6,018 bases of DNA, taken from contig JAKPIL010000098.1 of assembly GCA_029549845.1 (NCBI GenBank), forward strand, positions 1 through 6,018. The letters run 5' to 3'. Of the stretch, positions 1 to 5,177 are shown one piece after another. Numbering within the stretch: the first letter of the stretch is position 1; every line of letters starts with the position of its first letter. Position numbers and translations under genes: made by a program. Source of the stretch: a bacterium. GTDB lineage: Bacteria; Patescibacteriota; Saccharimonadia; Saccharimonadales; UBA4665. The notes beneath the pieces are model-generated. The model was given only the letters and a program-made list of their open reading frames with translations. It had not been told where the DNA came from and ran no database searches.

Positions 1-77
1 ACGGTGTCTTCGGGCAAATTCTTTTCCTCGGCAATTGCCTGTATAGCGACTGCCAGTTGTTTAAAATCCATATCCAT
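1..77 (-). CDS. nusA: Transcription termination/antitermination factor NusA, N-terminal fragment
   Basis: Reading leftward from an ATG at 77, the first 25 codons are visible before the window ends. They begin MDMDFKQLAVAIQAIAEEK and continue NLPEDTV. This resembles the start of NusA, where the N-terminal RNA-polymerase-binding domain opens with a helix of the form 'll.ai..ia.EK.lp.e.v'. NusA binds RNA polymerase and controls pausing, termination and antitermination. An AAGGGAG Shine-Dalgarno lies at 84-90, 6 nt before the ATG, which favours 77 over the second ATG at 71. In many bacteria rimP precedes nusA; no rimP is seen here, so nusA appears to be first in its transcript. The call rests on about 25 residues, so it is good but not certain. 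Confidence 0.75.
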   Translation of the reverse strand, partial: MDMDFKQLAVAIQAIAEEKNLPEDT

Positions 78-135
78 TGGTTACTCCCTTCGGTCGTTTT
101 AGGTACCAATTCACAAGCACCAATGACCAAACTTA

Positions 136-161
136 ATTATCTTTTTCGTTACTAATGTCAA
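136..161 (-). promoter_or_regulatory. Possible promoter of nusA
   Basis: On the minus strand a perfect TTGACA (156-161) is followed by GATAAT (136-141). The spacer is only 14 bp, shorter than the usual 16-18, so this is tentative. It would give nusA a leader of roughly 50 nt, consistent with nusA having a clear Shine-Dalgarno. Three ACCAA(T) repeats on the plus strand (about 104-130) lie inside that leader; no function is assigned to them. Confidence 0.35.
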
Positions 162-190
162 ACATCTACCATTTAGCATCTATTCTTACG

Positions 191-210
191 AAAAAAGCCG
201 ACCTGCCGGC
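191..210 (-). terminator. Weak candidate intrinsic terminator for leftward transcription
   Basis: On the minus strand GCCG (207-210) and CGGC (197-200) can pair around a 6-nt loop, followed directly by six Ts (196-191). The stem is only 4 bp, so the call is uncertain. GCCGACC occurs twice on the plus strand (197-203, 209-215) as a direct repeat, which may explain the GC-rich appearance. It lies about 55 nt beyond the end of the small ORF at 265-549, which fits a separate short transcription unit. Confidence 0.35.
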
Positions 211-264
211 CGACCTTAACACCACAAGTTTAACACAGATACAAAAGGAAATGCAACGGCTTTG

Positions 265-549
265 TCATGACCGATCTACGCACTCTCTACCGCAGACCTG
301 TCCGAATAATTCTGGCAATCGATGTCTAAGGAGTGTTTTTGGCTGCGGCCCAAACTCGCAATCGCAGTCCAAGGTTCCTGAGAAGGCCTCAATCCCACCC
401 AGAAAAACATCAGCCGGGTCTACTGAAGGATCAGAGGCTAATGCATCAGCAAAGGCGTTTCGCTTCATTGGACATTGCCGAGTTGTGACTGCGTCACCTC
501 CGGTTTCAATACCATACATAGGCCTAACTATACTCTCTCGTTCTTTCAC
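265..549 (-). CDS. Unrecognised small cysteine-containing protein (possible gene, start uncertain)
   Basis: A 94-residue minus-strand ORF that I do not recognise. In favour of coding: the first codon position is rich in G, the protein reads as ordinary globular sequence (for example FADALASDPSVDPADVFLGG), and a perfect TATAAT lies just upstream. Its C-terminal half has a CxC pair and a CxxxC pair (LDCDC and VCGREC), which could bind a metal. The listed start is a GTG at 549 with no convincing Shine-Dalgarno; an ATG at 519 (residue 11) is an alternative. The ATG best placed for the promoter, at 559, opens a different frame: MSESERTREYS then TAG at 524-526. Skipping one T at that stop joins it to the long frame as ...YSRPMYGIE, so a frameshift (real, programmed or sequencing error) is possible. 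It could instead be part of a non-coding RNA. The long plus-strand ORF over the same region looks like its shadow. Confidence 0.45.
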   Translation of the reverse strand: MKERESIVRPMYGIETGGDAVTTRQCPMKRNAFADALASDPSVDPADVFLGGIEAFSGTLDCDCEFGPQPKTLLRHRLPELFGQVCGRECVDRS

Positions 550-567
550 TCTCGCTCATTTTGCGCA

Positions 568-596
568 ATTATACAACAGGGGCAATCATGATACAA
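568..596 (-). promoter_or_regulatory. Leftward promoter with perfect TATAAT
   Basis: On the minus strand TTGTAT (591-596) is separated by 17 bp from a perfect TATAAT (568-573). The expected transcription start is near 560, so the transcript begins at or just before the ATG at 559. It would drive the small ORF at 265-549. It overlaps the rightward aminopeptidase promoter almost exactly. Confidence 0.6.
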
Positions 597-597
597 T
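569..597 (+). promoter_or_regulatory. Rightward promoter of the M1 aminopeptidase gene
   Basis: TACAAT (592-597) preceded by TG at 589-590 forms an extended -10. The -35 at 17-bp spacing (TTATAC, 569-574) is poor, as is common with extended -10 promoters. Only 9 nt separate the -10 from the ATG at 607, so the mRNA should start at or within a few bases of the start codon, and there is no Shine-Dalgarno. The -10 and -35 positions coincide with the -35 and -10 of the leftward promoter. Confidence 0.55.
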
Positions 598-606
598 ACC
601 TCGCAT

Positions 607-3198
607 ATGAAAAGTGTTACACGACTATATACACAGTTCCAGCCAGAGAAGTATGAGCTAGAGATTCAGCTCAACGAGGAAGCGATGCGGTTTTCTGGCC
701 GCGTTATAATAGCCGGGAAAAAGGTTGGACGACCCAGCAAGCGCCTCACATTTCACGCAAATGGGGTGAAGGTCACCTCTGGAAAAGTGACCGTCCGCGA
801 CAAAAAGGGCGAACGCGAGCTCCCGCTAGAGCGCATAAACCAGCAAAAGTCTCTACACGAAGTCCGCCTCCACACCGAAACGATGGCCTACCCTGGCCTT
901 TACACCGTAGAAATGACGTTTGAAGGCGCAATTACCGACGGCATGACCGGTATATACCCTTGCTACTGGAAAGATGCCGCGGGCAACGAGCAAAAGCTCT
1001 TTGCCACCCAGTTCGAAAGCCACCACGCCCGCGAGACATTTCCGTGCATAGACGAGCCCGAAGCGAAGGCTGTGTTTGCTCTCACCCTCACCACACGCGC
1101 GGGTGTAGAAGTACTCTCGAACACCCCTGTACACGAACAGGTCAAAGATGCGTCGACCGGCGTGCTCCGTACGTCGTTCCATGAAACCCCACGCATGAGC
1201 ACCTATCTGCTGGCCTTTGTGACTGGCGACATGCACAAGAAAACTGCGAGGACCAAATCTGGCGTAGAGGTAAATGCCTGGGCCACAGCGGTACAGCCGG
1301 CCGAATCACTCGACTTTGCGCTCGATGCCGCAACAAAATCTATAGAATATTTTGAAGACTATTTTGGCGTGCCCTACCCACTTGCCAAGGCCGACCATGT
1401 GGCCCTACCAGACTTTTCGAGCGGTGCCATGGAAAACTGGGGGCTCATAACCTACCGCGAACGCGTCTTACTAGACTACCCCGGCGAAACCAGCCAAAGC
1501 ACGCGCGAATACATCGCCCTCGTGGTCGCACACGAAACAAGCCACCAGTGGTTTGGCAACCTCGTCACCATGCGCTGGTGGGATGACCTCTGGCTCAATG
1601 AAAGCTTTGCTAACATGATGGAATACCAGTGCGTCGACAGCATGTTCCCAGAATGGAAAGTGTGGAATATGTTTATAGCCAGCGAAGGCCTCAGCGCCTT
1701 CCGCCGCGACGCCACCGCCGGCGTACAGCCCGTCCACCTCGATGTGCACCACCCAGATGAAATAAGCACGCTGTTTGACCCGAGTATTGTCTACGCCAAA
1801 GGTGGGCGCTTGCTGTATATGCTGAAAAACTACATCGGCGAAGATGCCTTCCGAAAGGGTCTGAGCGCGTACTTCACCAAGCATGCTTATGCCAACACCA
1901 GTGGCGATGACCTGTGGGCCGCACTGAGTGATGCCAGCGGCAAAGACGTGGGCGCCTTTATGACCCCTTGGCTGAGCCGCTCAGGTTTCCCCGTGGTGCA
2001 CGTCGCACAAACTGGTACAGACGTTACGCTCACCCAGGAGCACTTCCTGGAAGATTCCTCCAAGGCAGACAAAACACGCCTCTGGCCGGTGCCCGTTTTT
2101 TCAAATGAAGTGAACGCCCCAGAGGTGCTTGAGGCATCCCAGGTGAAATGGGCGAGCGCTCATGACAGCCCCGTGACCATCAACGAAGGTGCGCGCGGGC
2201 ATTACCTGGTAGACTACGCCACCGCCAGCACAAAGAAACACCTAGAAGGCCTAATAGCGGCGCAACAACTTCCTGAAGCCGATCGCCTCATGCTCCTCAA
2301 CAGCAGCGCCATGCTCGCCCGCGCGGGCTACCAAAGTTACGCCGGTACCTTGCGGCTCCTCACCGCATACGAAACCGAGGCGAGTGAGCCAGTGTGGGAT
2401 ATCATCGGCCTGGTTGCCAGCGAAGTTCGCCGGTTTGTAGATGCCGATGAATCGCTTGAACCGCACATCAAAACCCTCAGCCGCACCATCATCCAGCAGC
2501 AATACGCGCGGCTTGGCTGGAAACCGGCGCAGGGTGAAACTGCTGCCGATACCAAGCTTCGTGGACTTATACTGGGGCTCGGCGCCTACGGTGAAGACGA
2601 AGCCATCCTTAAAACCATGCGCTCGCTCTTTGCTGACTATATGAAAAACGGAACGGCCCTATCTGCCGAGCTCCGCCCGCTCATTATGTCGGTGCCGGTA
2701 AAAGAGGGTGACGCCAGTGCTGTGGATTTCCTTCTGAGTCTGCACGACGGTACTCAAAACAGCGAGCTCAAAAGCGACACCAGTGACGCCCTAACCGCCA
2801 CGCGCGACCCGCAGGTTGCCACCCGCCTGCTTGTCCGACTGAAAGACGGCAAACTGGTAAAACCCCAGGACGTTGACCGCTGGCTCGTAAACCTCATGCG
2901 CAACCGCTACACCCGCGACACCGCCTGGCAGTGGATGGTCGACGAATGGGCCTGGCTGCAAAAAACGTTTGAAAACGATAAGTCATACGACTACCTCCCG
3001 CGCTACGCCGCCGGTACGGTAAACACCCGCGCCTACGAGCAGAAGTACCACGACCTGTTTGATAGCAAACTCGACCAGCCGTCACTGAAGCGCAATATAG
3101 CCATAGGTTTTGAAGAAATAAGCAGCCGCCTCACCTGGCTCGAACGAGACATGAAGAACATACAAGAGTACTTTGCTCTGGCAAAAATTGACCAATAG
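607..3198 (+). CDS. M1-family zinc aminopeptidase
   Basis: An 863-residue cytoplasmic metallopeptidase that removes N-terminal residues from peptides, probably in late protein turnover and amino-acid supply. All M1 hallmarks are visible: the substrate N-terminus-binding GAMEN at 273-277, the zinc site HETSH at 309-313 (H309 and H313 ligands, E310 catalytic), the third ligand E332 in WLNES 19 residues after H313, and the transition-state tyrosine Y396 in VYAKGG. The order is the usual one: N-terminal beta domain (about 1-195), thermolysin-like catalytic domain (about 200-440), a beta domain, then a long helical C-terminal half resembling the ERAP1/PSA type. Length is normal for the family. There is no signal peptide or membrane segment. 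The ATG at 607 is supported by an extended -10 only 9 nt upstream. No terminator follows; the next gene's promoter overlaps its 3' end. Exact substrate preference cannot be read from sequence, so no symbol is given. Confidence 0.97.
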   Translation: MKSVTRLYTQFQPEKYELEIQLNEEAMRFSGRVIIAGKKVGRPSKRLTFHANGVKVTSGKVTVRDKKGERELPLERINQQKSLHEVRLHTETMAYPGLYTVEMTFEGAITDGMTGIYPCYWKDAAGNEQKLFATQFESHHARETFPCIDEPEAKAVFALTLTTRAGVEVLSNTPVHEQVKDASTGVLRTSFHETPRMSTYLLAFVTGDMHKKTARTKSGVEVNAWATAVQPAESLDFALDAATKSIEYFEDYFGVPYPLAKADHVALPDFSSGAMENWGLITYRERVLLDYPGETSQSTREYIALVVAHETSHQWFGNLVTMRWWDDLWLNESFANMMEYQCVDSMFPEWKVWNMFIASEGLSAFRRDATAGVQPVHLDVHHPDEISTLFDPSIVYAKGGRLLYMLKNYIGEDAFRKGLSAYFTKHAYANTSGDDLWAALSDASGKDVGAFMTPWLSRSGFPVVHVAQTGTDVTLTQEHFLEDSSKADKTRLWPVPVFSNEVNAPEVLEASQVKWASAHDSPVTINEGARGHYLVDYATASTKKHLEGLIAAQQLPEADRLMLLNSSAMLARAGYQSYAGTLRLLTAYETEASEPVWDIIGLVASEVRRFVDADESLEPHIKTLSRTIIQQQYARLGWKPAQGETAADTKLRGLILGLGAYGEDEAILKTMRSLFADYMKNGTALSAELRPLIMSVPVKEGDASAVDFLLSLHDGTQNSELKSDTSDALTATRDPQVATRLLVRLKDGKLVKPQDVDRWLVNLMRNRYTRDTAWQWMVDEWAWLQKTFENDKSYDYLPRYAAGTVNTRAYEQKYHDLFDSKLDQPSLKRNIAIGFEEISSRLTWLERDMKNIQEYFALAKIDQ

Positions 3199-3216
3199 CA
3201 TATTTAGTAGTATAGT
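3188..3216 (+). promoter_or_regulatory. Promoter of the small RHH-like gene, inside the aminopeptidase 3' end
   Basis: TTGACC (3188-3193) lies in the last codons of the aminopeptidase, then a 17-bp spacer and TATAGT (3211-3216). Both boxes match the housekeeping consensus at 5 of 6 positions. Seven bases separate the -10 from the ATG at 3224, so transcription should begin at the start codon itself. Confidence 0.7.
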
Positions 3217-3223
3217 TGTATTC

Positions 3224-3502
3224 ATGTCTCCAATAGATAGCCCTGATGTACACAAACCCCGTATGCTGAATATACGAGTTGAAGCCGGTCTCCTTGGTAC
3301 ATTAGATAGCGCAGCGGCTGCGCACCGAGTTGGGAGAAGCGCCCTTGTAAGGCAATTGCTGACTGAAGGGCTTAACCACATGTTCAGCCCTGAAAACACC
3401 GAATTACTAGTTGCAGACCAGGCTGATCGTCTTCGAGCAACAGCACATACCATACGAGAACTACTTGGAAACACAGGCGCTGTGGCTGAGCCAGAGGTTT
3501 AA
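3224..3502 (+). CDS. Small ribbon-helix-helix-like protein, putative DNA-binding
   Basis: A 92-residue protein. The region RMLNIRVEAGLLGTLDSAAA then HRVGRSALVRQLLTEGL fits a ribbon-helix-helix fold: a short strand (about 14-20), helix A (about 22-34), a VGRS turn (36-39) and helix B (about 38-51). RHH proteins bind DNA as dimers through the paired strands; many are autorepressors or antitoxins. A further helix (about 56-82) could serve dimerisation or bind a partner. The start at 3224 is preferred over an in-frame ATG at 3173 because the latter overlaps the aminopeptidase and precedes the promoter, and because residues before 3224 look like read-through. No toxin partner is adjacent: the convergent neighbour is yraN. 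Its TAA (3500-3502) overlaps the yraN stop. The function as a regulator is inference from fold. Confidence 0.72.
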   Translation: MSPIDSPDVHKPRMLNIRVEAGLLGTLDSAAAAHRVGRSALVRQLLTEGLNHMFSPENTELLVADQADRLRATAHTIRELLGNTGAVAEPEV

Positions 3503-3864
3503 TATGAAATCGATTCTTCGAAAGCAGTTACGCTGTACGCGACTCCTTCGAGCTCAATAGCTCCTAGCGTGTATTCACCATTGTGGTCGTGCGCCGAGAC
3601 ATATAGATCGGCGGCGAAGCGCATTTGTTCGAGTTTTTTAGGCGTAATGTAATCTAGCCCACGTCCTTGGCGGTCGGTTTTACGGTGCTTGACCTCAAAA
3701 AACACCAGCGGGCCGGGCCGGCGAAACCGAGGGCGTTTTTGCGCAACTATGTCTATTTCTGCCCGCACATGCCGCCAATTGAGCTCCATAATTGTATAGC
3801 CCTGCTGCTTCAAATACTCTGCGGCCACCTTCTCCGCCGCATGCCCCGTCTCATAATTCGTCAT
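3499..3864 (-). CDS. yraN: YraN family (UPF0102) predicted nuclease-fold protein
   Basis: A 121-residue protein with the layout of the UPF0102 family, which has a restriction-endonuclease-like fold: the opening TGHAAEKVAAEYLKQQGY, then AEIDIVA (E36, D38) and FFEVKHRKT (E57, K59). These give the D...ExK arrangement of PD-(D/E)xK nucleases. Most relatives have GEID where this one has AEID (A35); the acidic residues are kept. The biological role of the family is poorly defined; its frequent position next to rnhB suggests a link to nucleic-acid processing. An AGGGAG Shine-Dalgarno (3872-3877) lies 7 nt upstream of the ATG, just before a repeat element that separates it from rnhB. It is probably the last gene of the VanZ-like/rnhB/yraN transcript. 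Its TAA is interlocked with the stop of the convergent small gene, with no terminator between. Confidence 0.9.
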   Translation of the reverse strand: MTNYETGHAAEKVAAEYLKQQGYTIMELNWRHVRAEIDIVAQKRPRFRRPGPLVFFEVKHRKTDRQGRGLDYITPKKLEQMRFAADLYVSAHDHNGEYTLGAIELEGVAYSVTAFEESISY

Positions 3865-3879
3865 AAACTTTCTCCCTGC

Positions 3880-3996
3880 GTCATCTTGAGCGAAGTCGAA
3901 AGATCTTTTCTGTTACGATTCATGGTGTCTACGTAATACGATTTCATACAGATATCATAGCAAACTGGAAGATCCTTCTACTTCGCACAGGATGAC
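3880..3996. repeat. 117-bp inverted-repeat element between yraN and rnhB
   Basis: The 28-bp arms at 3880-3907 and 3969-3996 are inverted copies that match at 24 of 28 positions. The left arm begins GTCATCTTGAGCGAAGTCGA; the right arm, read on the minus strand, begins GTCATCCTGTGCGAAGTAGA. The left arm ends in a perfect palindrome AAAGATCTTT (3899-3908). The 61-bp centre is AT-richer and also contains TTACG...CGTAA. From memory, the consensus GTCATCCTGAGCGAAG...GGATCT recurs between genes in many unrelated bacteria, like a MITE or REP-type element; this has not been searched. In RNA the arms would form a long hairpin between rnhB and yraN. Confidence 0.75.
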
Positions 3997-4571
3997 AGTA
4001 GGTGTTGTATGGGTTTGAAGGACCTTCGGTGTAGGTCTGTGACGCCATGCTGCTTGAGCGCGGCCAGGTGCGCGGCCGTACCGTAGCCAACGTGTTTTTC
4101 AAACCCATAGCCTGGGTACGCGGCGCTCATCTCTGCCATGTAGTCATCTCGAGCTACTTTGGCAATGATGCTTGCCGCGCTCACCGCCGGCACTGTGTCA
4201 TCCGCCCGCACCACCGCACGCACGTTGTGATAGGATAATCCTTTCACATGTTCAAAAAAGTTGAGGTTGCCGTCTATGAGGATTTCGTCGTAGATGGTGC
4301 TCATTTCGTGAAGCTTTTTCATGGCCCGGAGCATTGCCAGCTGCACAGATTTTGTGAGCCCCAGCTGGTCTACTTCGGCAGGTGTGACCCAGCCAATCCC
4401 ATAGGCAGTCGCCTGTGAGAGTATCTGCGCCGAGAGGTTTTCTCGCTGTTTTTTGCTGAGCTTCTTGCTATCACGCAGACCCTCGATGGGCTGCGTGAGC
4501 AGTACTGCGGCTGCCACTAGTGGCCCCGCCCAACAGCCCCGGCCTACTTCGTCAATCCCGACCGTAGCCAT
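3978..4571 (-). CDS. rnhB: Ribonuclease HII
   Basis: A 197-residue enzyme that cuts the RNA strand of RNA-DNA hybrids and nicks DNA at single misincorporated ribonucleotides. The N-terminal GIDEVGRGCWAGPLVAAAV carries catalytic D7 and E8. LIDGN carries D100, and RADDTVPAVSAASIIAKVAR carries the fourth acidic residue, D124, at the family spacing before SAAS. RDSKKLS (33-39) and the C-terminal YPGYGFEKHVGYGT motif are also typical. Length is normal. An AAAGG at 4578-4582 lies 6 nt before the ATG, inside the end of the VanZ-like gene, with which it overlaps by 28 nt; translation is probably coupled. The last seven residues, LSSCAK after HL, and the TAG stop are encoded by the arm of an inverted repeat, so the native end may have been replaced. 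Confidence 0.97.
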   Translation of the reverse strand: MATVGIDEVGRGCWAGPLVAAAVLLTQPIEGLRDSKKLSKKQRENLSAQILSQATAYGIGWVTPAEVDQLGLTKSVQLAMLRAMKKLHEMSTIYDEILIDGNLNFFEHVKGLSYHNVRAVVRADDTVPAVSAASIIAKVARDDYMAEMSAAYPGYGFEKHVGYGTAAHLAALKQHGVTDLHRRSFKPIQHLLSSCAK

Positions 4572-5005
4572 TGCCAGCCTTTATATGCAACAAACCACGC
4601 GAGCGCTCCTGTGGTGTTGGCCACTAAGTCCCACGATGTGTCGCTCACGCCCGCAGGCATGTGACCAGACCAGTACAGCACAACCTCAAAGAGCTCATTT
4701 GCGACTCCCAGGGTGCAAACAAGCACAAACAGGCTCGCTACTTCCTGCAGCAGGCTTAGTTTCCAGCCCTTCACACGAACAACATAGAGCCACAAAAAGC
4801 CCGAAAACACTCCTCCGCCCACAAAGTGCGTCATATACTGCGTATGCTGACCATGCACCAACGGAGAAGGCAAAAAATACGACATGAAGAACAGGCTGCA
4901 CGCAGTAAGCAGCAACCAACGCTCCTTTGGGTGCGACCCAAGCAACTTTTCCGCCGCCAAGTACACACACAGCGGAACAAATATAGAAACCAAAAGGCTT
5001 AGCAT
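4544..5005 (-). CDS. VanZ-like / DUF2238-like small integral membrane protein
   Basis: A 153-residue hydrophobic protein (155 if the GTG at 5011 is used). About five membrane segments can be drawn, at roughly 2-20, 30-46, 60-78, 86-110 and 126-142. Conserved-looking polar residues sit in or next to them: HFVGGG (from H60), ANELFE (E104, E107) and DTSWDLVANTTGA (D122, D126, N130). The pattern His-Gly-rich, NE..E, D...DL..N..GA resembles VanZ-like and YjdF/DUF2238 membrane proteins, whose functions are mostly unknown. It heads a unit with rnhB and yraN. Two starts compete: the ATG at 5005 lies 6 nt after a TATACT, fitting a leaderless mRNA, whereas the GTG at 5011 has an AAGG at 6-nt spacing. 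ATG was chosen because other genes here show the leaderless pattern. The exact family assignment is moderate. Confidence 0.8.
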   Translation of the reverse strand: MLSLLVSIFVPLCVYLAAEKLLGSHPKERWLLLTACSLFFMSYFLPSPLVHGQHTQYMTHFVGGGVFSGFLWLYVVRVKGWKLSLLQEVASLFVLVCTLGVANELFEVVLYWSGHMPAGVSDTSWDLVANTTGALAWFVAYKGWQWLRSGLTK

Positions 5006-5011
5006 CCTCAC

Positions 5012-5040
5012 AGTATACCTTACCTAGTTCCACGTACGAA
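5012..5040 (-). promoter_or_regulatory. Promoter of the VanZ-like/rnhB/yraN unit
   Basis: On the minus strand TTCGTA (5035-5040), a 17-bp spacer, and TATACT (5012-5017). The -10 matches the consensus at 5 of 6 positions, the -35 at 3. The predicted transcription start coincides with the ATG at 5005. A 34-bp palindrome (5054-5087) ends 14 bp upstream of the -35. Confidence 0.5.
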
Positions 5041-5053
5041 CGTAGCGAAACAC

Positions 5054-5087
5054 TCTAGTTCTGGATGCTATAGCATGGAGAACTAGA
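5054..5087. promoter_or_regulatory. 34-bp palindrome upstream of the VanZ-like promoter
   Basis: TCTAGTTCT (5054-5062) and AGAACTAGA (5079-5087) are perfect inverted copies flanking a perfect 12-bp palindrome ATGCTATAGCAT (5065-5076); only the two GG pairs at 5063-5064 and 5077-5078 break the symmetry. Symmetry this high suggests an operator for a dimeric regulator, or a cruciform/hairpin. It lies between the rplS terminator and the next promoter. There is no T-tract, so it is not an ordinary terminator. The regulator is unknown. Confidence 0.5.
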
Positions 5088-5098
5088 ATATGTGATGC

Positions 5099-5110
5099 TT
5101 AAGCGCTTAA
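5099..5110. repeat. Perfect 12-bp palindrome TTAAGCGCTTAA
   Basis: A second fully symmetrical site 11 bp from the larger palindrome, with no sequence in common. It could be a dimeric protein site. It lies 14 bp outside the rplS terminator stem. Confidence 0.35.
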
Positions 5111-5121
5111 CGGTGCGTAAG

Positions 5122-5148
5122 AAAAACTCCCAGTTTTACCTGGGAGTT
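5122..5148 (-). terminator. Rho-independent terminator of rplS
   Basis: On the minus strand AACTCCCAG (5140-5148) pairs perfectly with CTGGGAGTT (5125-5133) around a 6-nt loop, followed by a run of Ts (5126-5122). It lies about 30 nt beyond the rplS stop. It separates rplS from the VanZ-like/rnhB/yraN unit, which therefore needs its own promoter. Confidence 0.88.
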
Positions 5149-5177
5149 CTGTTTTACAGAGGGCGCTTTTACTTGGT

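Noticed and set aside
191..560. tmRNA or RNase P RNA on the minus strand between the TATAAT and the T6 run
   Set aside because: The length is right and NAFADALAS looks tag-like, but there is no stop after it, no tRNA-like end with GGTTCGA, and no RNase P conserved core such as GAGGAAAGTCC.
155..610. 151-residue plus-strand ORF upstream of the aminopeptidase
   Set aside because: Ser/Pro/Thr-rich translation, no ribosome site, crosses the divergent promoters and overlaps the aminopeptidase start; looks like the antisense shadow of the minus-strand small ORF.
853..3085. Numerous ORFs antisense to or out of frame with the aminopeptidase gene
   Set aside because: All lie within a clearly coding, full-length M1 gene and show compositions typical of frame shadows, with no start signals of their own.
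3880..3996. CRISPR repeat or intrinsic terminator
   Set aside because: Only two inverted arms with no spacer series, and no T-tract directly after a stem; an inverted-repeat element fits better.
4453..4887. Plus-strand ORF of 144 residues across rnhB and the VanZ-like gene
   Set aside because: Low-quality translation rich in Ser, Gln and Pro over two well-supported minus-strand genes.
4695..5033. Alternative minus-strand ORF of 112 residues overlapping the VanZ-like gene
   Set aside because: It is hydrophobic too, but lacks the conserved acidic and Asn motifs of the other frame and does not couple to rnhB.
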